From positions 1 to 64,000 of the forward strand of contig DATAXV010000044.1 in the NCBI GenBank assembly GCA_036272915.1: DNA of 64,000 nucleotides, read 5' to 3'. The translations under genes were made by a program, and so were the position numbers. The DNA comes from DATAXV01 sp036272915. Its GTDB lineage: Bacteria; Chloroflexota; Dormibacteria; Dormibacterales; Dormibacteraceae. A model generated the notes under the pieces. That model did not search any database. It saw nothing but the letters and a program-made list of their open reading frames with translations, and was not told where the DNA came from. Each line of letters starts with the position of its first letter. Positions within the stretch are counted from its first letter, which is position 1. Below are positions 1-8,457 of this stretch, one piece after another.

Positions 1-2
1 TC

Positions 3-2186
3 CTGCTCGAGCGGCTGATGGCGGAGGACCCGGAGACCGGCGTGCACCGCGAGTCGGTCGAGGACACGGCGATCTGGTCGGCGGTCCATCCCGACACGCC
101 CCTGGCGCTGGCCTCGATTCCGCTGCGGAGCGGCGATCGCGTCATGGGCGTCCTCGTCCTCGGCCGCCCCGAGGACGCGCCCTTCGCCCCCGACGAGCTG
201 CGCTTCCTGGAGAGCGCGGCGCCGGTGGTCGCGATCGCGCTGCGTACCGTGCGCCTGCACCGGGCCAACGAGTGGGCGCTGGCCCAATCCGTCCGCCTCC
301 AGGAGGTGGCGAGCCTGGCCGGCCACGGGCTGAGCAGCGTCGCCGGCAGCGTCGCCGAGCTGGCCCGGACCATGGTCAACGCCACCGGCGTCGCCTGCTG
401 GGCGTTCGACGACGAGGGCCGCGTCATCGCCTCGGCGGTGAGGGGCGACGGCCGCGCCGCCGGCATCCTGCCCTGGTCCGGCCGGTCCGCCCTCCGCGGC
501 TGGGACGACCCGCCCCGCGAGGCCATCAACTCGCGGCGCCGGCCCGGCGCCTGGACCCTGCTCCCGCTCTGGTACGGCGACCGGATGGTCGGCGCCATCG
601 GCACGCTCCGGCCCCTGAACGCGTTGGAGGACCTGGGCTCGGCGACGATCGACTTCACCCGCCACGCCGCGATCGCGATGGAGAACGCCCGCCTCGCCGA
701 GGAGACAAGGGGCCGGATCCAGACCCTGGAGGCGATCGCCGCCTTCGGCAGCCTCGACCTCGCCCACCGCGACGAGGCCCTGACCGGGCTGGGCGGCCTC
801 ATCGCCGACGCCCTCTCCCACGTGCACGGCGCCCTCTGGGTGCTCCAGGGCTCGGTGCTGGTCGACGTCTCCTCGGCCCGGCCGGCCCGGATCCGCGTGG
901 CCAGCCCGCAGCGGCTGCTCGAGTGGATCGCCTCCGGCGGGACCTCTCGCGAGCTCCGCCGCCTCTTTCGCGGTGGCGGCGGGGCCGAGCGCCTGCTCGC
1001 CCCGGTGCTGGTCGGGGACGACCTGGCCGGCGTGGTCGCCGCCGGCGGGCGCGAGGCGACGGTCGAGACCCGGCGCCTGATGAGCGTCCTCGCCGCTCAG
1101 GCCGGCGTCGTCCTCGCCCGCCTCGACCTGGTCGCCAGGCTCGACCGCGAGGCGAAGACCATGGACGCCGTGCTCAGCAACTCCCCGGTCGGCGTCGTCC
1201 TGGAGTCGGAGGCGGGGCGCATCGCGTTCGCCAACGCCGCCATCGAGCGCCTCTACGGGGTCACCGAGAGCTCCCTGGTCGGACAGCGGCTCGACGCCAT
1301 CTATCGCCGCTCCGGCGCCCAGCTGGTCGAGGAGGTCGAGGTCGGCCCGCACACGGTCGTCGAGATCCGGCTGAAGGACCTCGTCGTCGAGGTCCGGCGG
1401 GTGGTGATCCCCGGGTCCGGCGACCGCTCCGAGCGGGTCCTCACCCTCCACGAGGACGTGACCCAGGAGCGCCGCCTGCAGGAGGCCAAGGACCTCATGC
1501 TCCGGGCGATCGGGCACGAGGTGCGAAGCCCGGCGGCGGCGATGCGAGGCACCATCGCGAGCCTGCTCCAGTGGCACGAGGTGATGGACGCGCAGCAGCG
1601 CCAGGGCCTGATGGAATCCGCCTACGAGCAGTCGCAGCGGCTGCTGGCGCTGGTCGAGAGCCAGCTCCTGATCTCGCAGCTGGAGACCGGGAACTTCCGG
1701 CCCAACGCCGAGCAGGTGGCCCTGCGCCGGGCGATGGAGGACACCATGGGGGTGCTCCGCCACCGCTACGCCGAGCGGGCCGAGGCGGTCGACGTGCAGC
1801 TGGCGCCCGTCCTCTCCGCCGCCAGCTGCGACGCCACGCACCTCGGCCAGGTCCTGATCAACGTGGTCGGCAACGCGCTCGAGTACACGCGGGCGACGAG
1901 GATCGTGGTCAGCGCCCGCGAGGTCGACGGCTGGCTGGAGCTGACCGTTCGCGACAACGGCGGCGGCGTGCCCCCCGACCGGGTCGACACGCTCTTCTCG
2001 AAGCTGACGCCGGCCGGGCAGAAGCGGGCGAGGGGCGGTCTCGGCATCGGGCTCTACCTCTGCCGGCTGGTGGTGGAGCGGTCGTTCGGCGGCCACATCT
2101 GGCTGGACCAGACCGGTCCCGGCGGCACCACCTTCAAGTTCACCGTCCCCGCCGCCATGGCCGGAGTGCGCGCCATCGCCCAGTAG
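3..2186 (+). CDS. Multi-GAF/PAS sensor histidine kinase (5' partial)
   Basis: The frame is open to the left edge, so the N-terminus is missing; the first Met in the window is at 18. Domains in order: the end of a GAF domain (to about residue 75), two further GAF-like segments (about 95-235 and 240-375), a PAS domain (about 385-490), a HisKA dimerisation helix with the phosphoacceptor in AIGHEVRSP, and a HATPase_c domain with N box (NVVGNALEY), G1 box (DNGGGVPPD) and G2 box (GLGIGLYL). No transmembrane helix is visible, so the retained part is cytosolic. No response regulator lies next to it, so its partner is unknown. The kinase assignment is firm; the signal sensed by the GAF domains cannot be read. 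Confidence 0.93.
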   Translation: MLERLMAEDPETGVHRESVEDTAIWSAVHPDTPLALASIPLRSGDRVMGVLVLGRPEDAPFAPDELRFLESAAPVVAIALRTVRLHRANEWALAQSVRLQEVASLAGHGLSSVAGSVAELARTMVNATGVACWAFDDEGRVIASAVRGDGRAAGILPWSGRSALRGWDDPPREAINSRRRPGAWTLLPLWYGDRMVGAIGTLRPLNALEDLGSATIDFTRHAAIAMENARLAEETRGRIQTLEAIAAFGSLDLAHRDEALTGLGGLIADALSHVHGALWVLQGSVLVDVSSARPARIRVASPQRLLEWIASGGTSRELRRLFRGGGGAERLLAPVLVGDDLAGVVAAGGREATVETRRLMSVLAAQAGVVLARLDLVARLDREAKTMDAVLSNSPVGVVLESEAGRIAFANAAIERLYGVTESSLVGQRLDAIYRRSGAQLVEEVEVGPHTVVEIRLKDLVVEVRRVVIPGSGDRSERVLTLHEDVTQERRLQEAKDLMLRAIGHEVRSPAAAMRGTIASLLQWHEVMDAQQRQGLMESAYEQSQRLLALVESQLLISQLETGNFRPNAEQVALRRAMEDTMGVLRHRYAERAEAVDVQLAPVLSAASCDATHLGQVLINVVGNALEYTRATRIVVSAREVDGWLELTVRDNGGGVPPDRVDTLFSKLTPAGQKRARGGLGIGLYLCRLVVERSFGGHIWLDQTGPGGTTFKFTVPAAMAGVRAIAQ

Positions 2187-2203
2187 CGTTTTCGGGGAAT
2201 ATG

Positions 2204-2233
2204 TTCAGGTAACCTGAATTTCAGGTAACCTGA
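2204..2233 (+). promoter_or_regulatory. Two tandem palindromes, probable MarR operator
   Basis: TTCAGGTAACCTGAA (2204-2218) and TCAGGTAACCTGA (2221-2233) are near-identical palindromes on a one-base centre, offset by 16 bp. The second ends four bases before the ATG of the marR-type gene. There is no Shine-Dalgarno sequence between them. A weak -10 (TAACCT, 2226-2231) inside the second copy would give a leaderless transcript, so repressor binding would cover the promoter. Auto-repression by the adjacent gene is inferred. Confidence 0.75.
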
Positions 2234-2237
2234 GGTT

Positions 2238-2684
2238 ATGGCCGAGAACGATGCCGCCTCCCGGGAGGTGGCCAGGGCGGCGGAGGATCTCCGCCGCGTG
2301 ATCAGGCTGCTCAAGCGGCGGATGCACGAGTACCAGCCGCCCGGGGCCCCGACCGCGGCCCAGGAGGACGTCCTCGGCCTGCTCCTCGACGGCGGCGAGA
2401 CGACGCCGGGCGATCTGGCGGCGGCGGAGAGGATGCGCCCGCAGTCGATGGGGGAGATGCTGTCCGACCTGGAGCGTCTCGGGCTGGTCGCCCGCTCGCC
2501 CCACCCCAGCGACCGACGCCGGGTGCTGATCTCGCTGACCGGTGCCGGCCGGGTCGGGATCACGGCCGGCCGCAACTCGCGACAGGACCGGCTGGTCGCC
2601 GCCATCTCCGAGCTCTTCGACGGGGACGAGCGCGCGCGGCTGATCGACGGGATCCAGCTCCTCCTGCGGCTGGCCGAGGCGTGA
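2238..2684 (+). CDS. MarR-family transcriptional regulator
   Basis: 148 aa, the usual MarR length. A winged-helix DNA-binding domain covers about residues 45-110: the recognition-helix region is PQSMGEMLSDLERLG and the wing is the typical DRRRVLISLT. Helices at both ends would form the dimer interface. The ATG at 2238 directly follows the paired palindromes, and the stop overlaps the GTG start of the efflux pump by four bases (GTGA). This is the classic arrangement of a MarR repressor controlling itself and a downstream drug exporter. The ligand is not predictable. Confidence 0.9.
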   Translation: MAENDAASREVARAAEDLRRVIRLLKRRMHEYQPPGAPTAAQEDVLGLLLDGGETTPGDLAAAERMRPQSMGEMLSDLERLGLVARSPHPSDRRRVLISLTGAGRVGITAGRNSRQDRLVAAISELFDGDERARLIDGIQLLLRLAEA

Positions 2685-4084
2685 GCGTGTCCATCCGCAC
2701 CACCGCCCGGGGCGAGCGGCCGGCCTTCGGCGCCCGCTTCGTCGCCCCGCTCCTGATCGGGTCGATGCTCAACCCGATCAACACCTCGATGATCGCGACC
2801 GCCCTCTACCCGATCGGCCGGTCGTTCGGGGTGGGGGCGTCGGCCACCGCCTGGCTGGTCGGCGGGCTCTACCTGGCCACCGCCGTGGCCCAGCCGGCGA
2901 TGGGCAGGATCGCCGACCGGTTCGGCGCGCGGCGGGTGTTCCTGGCCGGGCTGGCCCTGGTCGCTCTGGCCGGGATCGCCGGCACCCTCGCCCCCTCGCT
3001 CGGCTTCCTGCTCGGCGTCCGGGTCTTGCTCGGCATCGGCACCTCGGCGGCATATCCGTCGGCGATGTCGATGGTCAGGGCCGAATCGCGGCGCCGCACC
3101 GTCGCCACCCCCGGCGGCGTCCTCGGCGCGCTGACCATGGCCGCTCTCACCAGTGCCGCCGTGGGACCGGCTCTGGGTGGGCTGCTGGTCGGCGCCTTCG
3201 GCTGGCCTTCGATCTTCGCCGTCAACCTCCCCCTCGCCCTGATCGGCATCGTCGCCACCCTCCTCTGGCTTCCCGCCGACGTGCGCTCGGAGGGCGTGCG
3301 CGAGTCACTGGTCCGCGCCCTCGACCCCGCCGGCCTGGTGCTCTTCGCCGCCGCCGTCATGGTCCTGCTCTTCTTCCTGATGAACCTGGCCGCGCCGATC
3401 TGGGCGCTGCCGCCGCTGTTCGTGGCGCTCTCCCTGGCGCTCGTCGTCCGGGAGCGGCGCGCGCACCACCCCTTCATCGACGTGCGCATGCTGGCCGGCA
3501 ACGGACCGCTCGTGGTCACCTACGTCCGCTACGGCCTGACCTTCCTGGTCTGCTACGGCGTCCTCTTCGGCCTGACCCAGTGGATCGAGGAGGGGAGGGG
3601 GATGAGCCCGACCGCGGCGGGGCTCCTGATGCTGCCGATGTCGGTCATGGCCGCCCTCTGCTCGGCGCTCGGCTCGAGGGGCCGGCGGGTGAGGGTGCCG
3701 GTCCTGATCGGGACGGCGGGCATGCTGGTCGGCAGCGCCACCCTGTTCGGCCTGACCTCGACCGTGCCCCTGCTGGCGCTGGTCGCCGTCGGCCTGCTCT
3801 TCGGGCTGCCCAACGGCCTCAGCTCGGTCGGGAACCAGGCGGCCATGTACGCCCAGGCGCCGTCCGAGCAGATCGGCGTCGCCGCCGGCCTCTTCCGCAC
3901 CTCCCAGTACATCGGCGCCATCTTCTCGGCCGGCCTGATCAGCGTCGACTTCGGCCAGCGCGCCACCGATCGGGGCCTGCACGAGCTGGCCGTGACCTTC
4001 GTCGTGATCAGCGCCGTGCTCCTCGTCGGTGCCCTCGTCGACCGCACCATGACCAGCACCGATCCCACCCGGCGGCCCGCCTGA
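2681..4084 (+). CDS. MFS efflux transporter, DHA2/EmrB-like
   Basis: 467 aa of mostly hydrophobic sequence, long enough for the 14-helix DHA2 drug:H+ antiporter type. The MFS signature between helices 2 and 3 is GRIADRFGARRVFLAG (about residue 75). A helix-5 type motif follows at about residues 147-172 (GGVLGALTMAALTSAAVGPALGG). The GTG start overlaps the marR stop (GTGA), so the two are translationally coupled. It probably exports a toxic compound that the MarR protein senses; the substrate is unknown. Confidence 0.9.
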   Translation: MSVSIRTTARGERPAFGARFVAPLLIGSMLNPINTSMIATALYPIGRSFGVGASATAWLVGGLYLATAVAQPAMGRIADRFGARRVFLAGLALVALAGIAGTLAPSLGFLLGVRVLLGIGTSAAYPSAMSMVRAESRRRTVATPGGVLGALTMAALTSAAVGPALGGLLVGAFGWPSIFAVNLPLALIGIVATLLWLPADVRSEGVRESLVRALDPAGLVLFAAAVMVLLFFLMNLAAPIWALPPLFVALSLALVVRERRAHHPFIDVRMLAGNGPLVVTYVRYGLTFLVCYGVLFGLTQWIEEGRGMSPTAAGLLMLPMSVMAALCSALGSRGRRVRVPVLIGTAGMLVGSATLFGLTSTVPLLALVAVGLLFGLPNGLSSVGNQAAMYAQAPSEQIGVAAGLFRTSQYIGAIFSAGLISVDFGQRATDRGLHELAVTFVVISAVLLVGALVDRTMTSTDPTRRPA

Positions 4085-4164
4085 GGGACGCCGGCCGCAA
4101 CCGGGCGGGACGGTGTGCCCGAGCCGCCCGGCCGCCGCGGCCGGGGTCGAGGAGAGGAGTCCCA

Positions 4165-4230
4165 GTGACACCGGTGCATAGGGCCGCTACGCAAAACCGC
4201 CAACCGAGCGACAATGGCCGGGATGGATGA
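4165..4230 (+). CDS. Possible 21-residue leader peptide
   Basis: A GTG at 4165 follows a strong Shine-Dalgarno (AGGAG, five-base gap) and opens a 21-codon frame. Its TGA (4228-4230) overlaps the start region of the next gene (ATG at 4214 or 4223), which has no ribosome site of its own. It may be a translated leader that couples ribosomes into the kinase-like gene. The peptide resembles nothing recognisable, and translation is inferred only from signal quality. Confidence 0.35.
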   Translation: MTPVHRAATQNRQPSDNGRDG

Positions 4231-4966
4231 GGATCTCTGGGTGCGTGTCGGCGGAGGAGTGGTACGCGTACCCGGAGGCCAGCGCTGGGGACCGGTCGAC
4301 GTCGAGAACCCGCCGCCCGGCGGTCCCTGGAAGGCTCTGGAGTCCGACGGGCGCCTGGTCGGCTGGGCGCCCCAGAGCGCCGGCATCGGCGCTCCCCGGC
4401 GCGCCATCGAGGAGTCGCAGCACCTGGTCGCCGATCGCCGGGCCCATCTGGTCGAGCGCCTCGGCCACAAGCTCCGCTCATCGGTTCTGGCCCTGCAGGA
4501 ATCGGCCCGCCAGGCCGCCTTCGGCCGCCCCGAGCTGCTCGAGCAGCTCTACGACCAGGCGCAGGAGGTCCAGCGCCGCGCCTCGGCCCTGGAGGCGGTC
4601 GCCGTGGAGCCGACCGAGCAGGCGCGCTCGGTCGTGCTCGGCGCCGTGCTCAACCTGGCCGCTCCGCACGCTCAGCGCGAGGTCCCGCCCGAGGCCATCG
4701 TGCACGGCGCGGAGCGGGTGCTGGTGGAGGCGCTGACTCGCACCTACGAGTGGATGGGCGGCCAGGGCTCCGGCATTCGCGGGACGCGGGTCAAGGAGTG
4801 GTGGCAGCTGCTCTTCATGGCCGCGCCCGAGCGCTCGCCCCTGCCCGTCCCCGAGCTCGGAGCGCCCTTGGTCGGGCTCCTCGTCGACGCCCATCTCGAC
4901 GGCTGGCTGGACAGCCCCGGCGACGGGAGGGTGGTCATCTACCTGCCCGCCGTCACCCGCGGCTGA
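4214..4966 (+). CDS. Degenerate histidine-kinase-like protein
   Basis: 250 aa. Residues about 65-105 look like a HisKA dimerisation helix with a modified H box (LGHKLRSSVLAL, candidate His85). The C-terminal part keeps only a faint outline of a HATPase_c domain: an N-box-like helix (ERVLVEALTRTYEWMGG) and a final beta strand (RVVIYLP). No G1 or G2 glycine box is visible, so ATP binding is doubtful. It may be a pseudo-kinase, a phosphotransfer protein or an adaptor. ATG 4223 is an alternative start. This similarity is my own reading and is not strong. Confidence 0.6.
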   Translation: MAGMDEDLWVRVGGGVVRVPGGQRWGPVDVENPPPGGPWKALESDGRLVGWAPQSAGIGAPRRAIEESQHLVADRRAHLVERLGHKLRSSVLALQESARQAAFGRPELLEQLYDQAQEVQRRASALEAVAVEPTEQARSVVLGAVLNLAAPHAQREVPPEAIVHGAERVLVEALTRTYEWMGGQGSGIRGTRVKEWWQLLFMAAPERSPLPVPELGAPLVGLLVDAHLDGWLDSPGDGRVVIYLPAVTRG

Positions 4967-4975
4967 GCTCGGCGG

Positions 4976-5743
4976 TTGGCCACCGTCCGCCGGGTCCTGG
5001 CCGGGAATCCCGGTCCCTTCACCGGCCCCGGCACCAACACCTGGCTGCTCGGCGACGAGCCCGCGGCCGTGGTCATCGACCCCGGGCCCGACGACCCCGC
5101 CCACCTCGGGGCGATCGAGCGCAGGCTCGGCTCGATGGCGGTCGGGGCGGTGCTGGTCACCCACGGCCACGCCGATCACCTGGAGGGCGCCGAGCGCCTG
5201 GCCGCCCGCCACCACACCCGCGTGCTGCGCCACCCCGAGCTCGCCGACGGCGATCTCGTCCACGCCGGCGAGCTCACGCTGCAGGCGATATTCACGCCCG
5301 GCCACGCCGCCGACCACCTGTGCTTCTGGATGGCCGGGGACCGGGTGCTCTTCACCGGCGACCTCATCCTCGGCCAGGGCAGCACGATGATCGTCCACCC
5401 CGAGGGCAGCGTCGGCGACTACCTGCGCTCGCTCGACCGGATCGCCGCCCTTGAGCCGCGCATGCTCTTCCCCGGCCACGGCGACCCGGTCCGCGAGGCC
5501 GCCGCCCGCATCGAGTGGTGCCGCGAGCACCGCCTGGAGCGGGAGGAGCAGGTGCTGGCGGCGGTGCGCGGGGAACCGGGGACGGCGGAGGAGCTGACGG
5601 GCCGGGTGTACGTGGCCGAGCTCCAGGCCAACCCCGCCCTGCTTCGAGGCGCCGAGGCGACGCTGCTGGCGCACCTCGCCAAGCTGGTCGAGGACGGTCG
5701 GGTCCAGCTCGTCGGGGACCGCTACGAGCCTGCCGCCGACTAG
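4976..5743 (+). CDS. Metallo-beta-lactamase fold hydrolase
   Basis: 255 aa from a TTG start nine bases after the previous stop. The di-zinc motif is THGHADH (about residues 62-68); further ligands are the His in FTPGHAADH, the Asp in LFTGDLILG and the His in LFPGHGDP. A C-terminal winged-helix-like tail (about residues 185-250) matches the LACTB2/glyoxalase-II-like group, which includes hydrolases and RNases. The substrate cannot be told from sequence. It probably forms an operon with the upstream kinase-like gene. Confidence 0.88.
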   Translation: MATVRRVLAGNPGPFTGPGTNTWLLGDEPAAVVIDPGPDDPAHLGAIERRLGSMAVGAVLVTHGHADHLEGAERLAARHHTRVLRHPELADGDLVHAGELTLQAIFTPGHAADHLCFWMAGDRVLFTGDLILGQGSTMIVHPEGSVGDYLRSLDRIAALEPRMLFPGHGDPVREAAARIEWCREHRLEREEQVLAAVRGEPGTAEELTGRVYVAELQANPALLRGAEATLLAHLAKLVEDGRVQLVGDRYEPAAD

Positions 5744-5801
5744 TCCTCCGGCAGGTGCCGGTTCTGGCGCGACCCGGCTCGTATCATGCACTGACCAGTC
5801 C

Positions 5802-6899
5802 ATGACGTCGCCCACACCCTCGCCCCGAGGGATCCTGCCCGACGCCGCCGAGCTCCCCGCCCTGACCAGCCTCACCTCCGCCGAGCTGGAGGCGTGGATG
5901 GCGGAGCGGGATCAGCCCCGGTATCGCGCCGACCAGCTCCGCCAGCGCCTCGCCGAGGGCATCGCCCCGGAGGAGATGCTGGAGCTTCCGCAGAGCCTTC
6001 GCGCCGAGCTCGGCCAGGCCTTCCGGACGAGCTCGCTGCGCGCGATCCGGCGGCTGGACGCGGACCGGGGATCGACCTCCAAGCTCCTCTACCGCCTGGA
6101 CGGCGGCTACACCGTCGAGGCGGTGGTGATGCGATATCCGCATCGCTCGACGCTCTGCATCTCCTCCCAGGTCGGCTGCCCCATCGGCTGTCCCTTCTGC
6201 GCCACCGGTCAGGGGCCGTTCGGGCGCAACCTGGCCGCGCACGAGATCGTCGACCAGGCGATCGACGCGGCCCGCCTGCTGCGGGAGGAGGGGAGGCGCC
6301 TCTCCCACGTCGTCTTCATGGGCATGGGCGAGCCGCTCGCCAACTACGCCTCGGTGCTCGGAGCCGTCCGCCGGATCAGCGATCCCGACTGGCTGGGCAT
6401 CAGCCCGCGCCGGATCACGGTCTCCACCTCGGGTCTGGTGCCGCGCATCGAGCGGCTGGCCGAGGAGGACCTGCCCGCCACCCTGGCCATCTCCCTGCAT
6501 GCGGCGAGGGACGAGCTGCGCGACGAGCTGGTCCCGATCAACCGGCGCTACCCGCTGGCACAGCTGGTCCCCGCCGCCCAGGCCTACGGCGCGCGCACCG
6601 GGCGCCGCGTCAGCTACGAGTGGGTGCTTCTGGCCGGCGTCAACGACACCCAGAGGGACGCCCGCGACCTCGGCCGGCTCCTCGACCGCCGGCTGGCGCA
6701 CGTCAACCTGATCCCCTTCAACCCGGTGCCGGACACGCCCTACAGGGAGCCCTCGCCGGCGGCCGTCGAGCGCTTCGCCGGCCAGGTCCGCGATCAGGGC
6801 CTCAACGTCACCGTCCGGGACACGAGGGGTCGTGAGAGCGAGGCCGCCTGCGGCCAGCTCCGGGCCAGGGCCATGGCCGAGGACCCCCGCCTCCGCTGA
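5802..6899 (+). CDS. rlmN: Dual-specificity 23S rRNA/tRNA adenine-C2 methyltransferase RlmN
   Basis: 365 aa, normal for the family. It is a radical SAM enzyme that methylates C2 of an adenosine in 23S rRNA and in some tRNAs. The [4Fe-4S] motif CxxxCxxC is in CPIGCPFCATG (about residue 126). Other conserved parts are the SAM-binding stretch MGMGEPLANY, SLHAARDELRDELVPINRRYP, and the C-terminal segment RGRESEAACGQL holding the methyl-accepting Cys. It acts in the cytosol on ribosomes. ATG 5802 is preceded by a weak -10-like TATCAT at 5782. Confidence 0.95.
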   Translation: MTSPTPSPRGILPDAAELPALTSLTSAELEAWMAERDQPRYRADQLRQRLAEGIAPEEMLELPQSLRAELGQAFRTSSLRAIRRLDADRGSTSKLLYRLDGGYTVEAVVMRYPHRSTLCISSQVGCPIGCPFCATGQGPFGRNLAAHEIVDQAIDAARLLREEGRRLSHVVFMGMGEPLANYASVLGAVRRISDPDWLGISPRRITVSTSGLVPRIERLAEEDLPATLAISLHAARDELRDELVPINRRYPLAQLVPAAQAYGARTGRRVSYEWVLLAGVNDTQRDARDLGRLLDRRLAHVNLIPFNPVPDTPYREPSPAAVERFAGQVRDQGLNVTVRDTRGRESEAACGQLRARAMAEDPRLR

Positions 6900-6945
6900 C
6901 CACCGTCGACGGCGGCCGCCTCCCTCCACGCGCCATGCTGGAGCC

Positions 6946-7758
6946 ATGAACGGCTCCGATCCTGATCTGGGCCTCTTCGGGCCGGGCTCGATGGCCTGGC
7001 GCATGCACCGGGAGCCGGCGATGCTGCTGGGCGGCCTCCGAGCGCTCATCGTCCAGGCCCTGCACCCGCTGGCGATGGCGGCGGTGGTCGACTTCAGCGA
7101 CTACGAGTCGGACGTCTGGGGGCGATACGACCGGACCAGCAACTACGTCAACACGACCATCTTCGGCACCACCGCCCAGGCCCTGGCCGCCGGGCGCCGG
7201 GTGCGCGAGGTGCACGTCCCCATCCACGGCGTCGACGCCGTCACCCAGCGTCCCTACGCGGCCGGCGACCCCGTCCTCCTGCTCTGGGTGCACGCGGTCC
7301 TCATCGATTCCTTCGTCACCGCCTATGACCGTCTCTGCCGGCCGCTCGGCGATGGCGACCGGGACCGCTACGTGGCCGAGATGGTCCGGCAGGCGGAGCT
7401 GGTCGGCCTGGCCGCGGCGGACGTCCCTGCCAGCTGGCAGGCCAACGTCGACTACCTGGCGTCGCAGCAGGCGGAGCTGCAGGCGACGCCGGCGGCCCGC
7501 CGCGCGCTGGACACCATCCTGCGGCCGCCGCTGCCCGCCTGGCGCCGCCCGTTCTGGTCGATGATCGCGGCGGCGGCGCTCTCCATCACCCCCGACTACG
7601 CGCTGTCCATGTACGGCCTTCGACGTCCCCCGCTCAGCGACGCCCTGCTGCGGCCGTCGATCCGGATCTTCGCCGCCACCGCCCGCCGTTTCCTTCGCCC
7701 GCCGCCGGTGATCGTGGCCGCCCGCCGCCGCGCGGCGGAGGCCGGGAGCACCCTGTAG
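6946..7758 (+). CDS. DUF2236/MpaB-family oxygenase-like protein
   Basis: 270 aa from ATG 6946, chosen because the family begins close to the conserved GxGSMAWRMHREPAMLL stretch; the frame is open further upstream but has no family resemblance there. The family (DUF2236) includes latex-clearing proteins and MpaB-type oxygenases, some of which bind heme b. The conserved HPLAMAAVVDFSDY, the FGTTAQALAAGRRVREVHVPIHG block and the LLLWVHAVLIDSF histidine helix are all present. Substrate unknown. The methyltransferase start follows two bases after the stop, so the two are probably co-transcribed. Confidence 0.85.
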   Translation: MNGSDPDLGLFGPGSMAWRMHREPAMLLGGLRALIVQALHPLAMAAVVDFSDYESDVWGRYDRTSNYVNTTIFGTTAQALAAGRRVREVHVPIHGVDAVTQRPYAAGDPVLLLWVHAVLIDSFVTAYDRLCRPLGDGDRDRYVAEMVRQAELVGLAAADVPASWQANVDYLASQQAELQATPAARRALDTILRPPLPAWRRPFWSMIAAAALSITPDYALSMYGLRRPPLSDALLRPSIRIFAATARRFLRPPPVIVAARRRAAEAGSTL

Positions 7759-7760
7759 GC

Positions 7761-8441
7761 ATGACCGGTATCGAGCAGCAGCAGATCGACTACTACCGGG
7801 CGAGAGCCGGCGAGTACGACGAGTGGTTCCTCCGCCGGGGCCGCTATGACCAGGGACCGGAGAACAACGGCAGCTGGTTCACCGAGGCGGAGGTCCTCCG
7901 CGAGCGCCTCGCTGAGCTCGGGCCTCTGGGCCGGGTCCTGGAGCTGGCGGCCGGTACCGGCATCTGGACCGAGCGGCTGATCCGGCAGGCGGAGGGCGTC
8001 CACTGCATCGACGCCGCCCCCGAGACCGCCGCCGTCAACCGGGCGCGGAACCCCTCGCCCTCGATCACCCACGAGGTCGCCGACCTCTTCGACTGGCGAC
8101 CGAGGGACCGCTACGACACCGTCTTCTTCGGCTTCTGGCTCTCGCACGTGCCGGAGCACCGCTTCGAGCCGTTCTGGGAGACCGTCGCCGGTGCCCTGGC
8201 GCCGGGTGGCCGGGTCTTCTTCATCGACTCGCGGCCGGATCAGACCTCGACCGCGCCCGAGCACCTGGTCGACGACAGCGGCTACCAGGTGCGGCGGCTC
8301 AACGACGGCCGCAGCTTCCGCATCGTCAAGCGGTACTACGAGCCCGACGTCCTGCAGGGGCGCCTTCGCCGGCTGGGCTGGGCGGTCGAGGTCGGATCGA
8401 CACCCCGGTACTTCCTCTGGGGGACGGGCGGCCGCGCCTGA
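7761..8441 (+). CDS. Class I SAM-dependent methyltransferase
   Basis: 226 aa. A Rossmann-type SAM site is clear: motif I VLELAAGTGIWTERL (about residues 55-70), an acidic ribose-binding position in CIDAAPE, motif II around YDTVFFGFWLSHVPE, and post-II LAPGGRVFFIDS. The N-terminus (YYRARAGEYDEWF) is typical of small-molecule methyltransferases. Substrate unknown. It follows the DUF2236 gene with a two-base gap. Confidence 0.88.
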   Translation: MTGIEQQQIDYYRARAGEYDEWFLRRGRYDQGPENNGSWFTEAEVLRERLAELGPLGRVLELAAGTGIWTERLIRQAEGVHCIDAAPETAAVNRARNPSPSITHEVADLFDWRPRDRYDTVFFGFWLSHVPEHRFEPFWETVAGALAPGGRVFFIDSRPDQTSTAPEHLVDDSGYQVRRLNDGRSFRIVKRYYEPDVLQGRLRRLGWAVEVGSTPRYFLWGTGGRA

Positions 8442-8457
8442 CGCCGGCTGGCGACCG

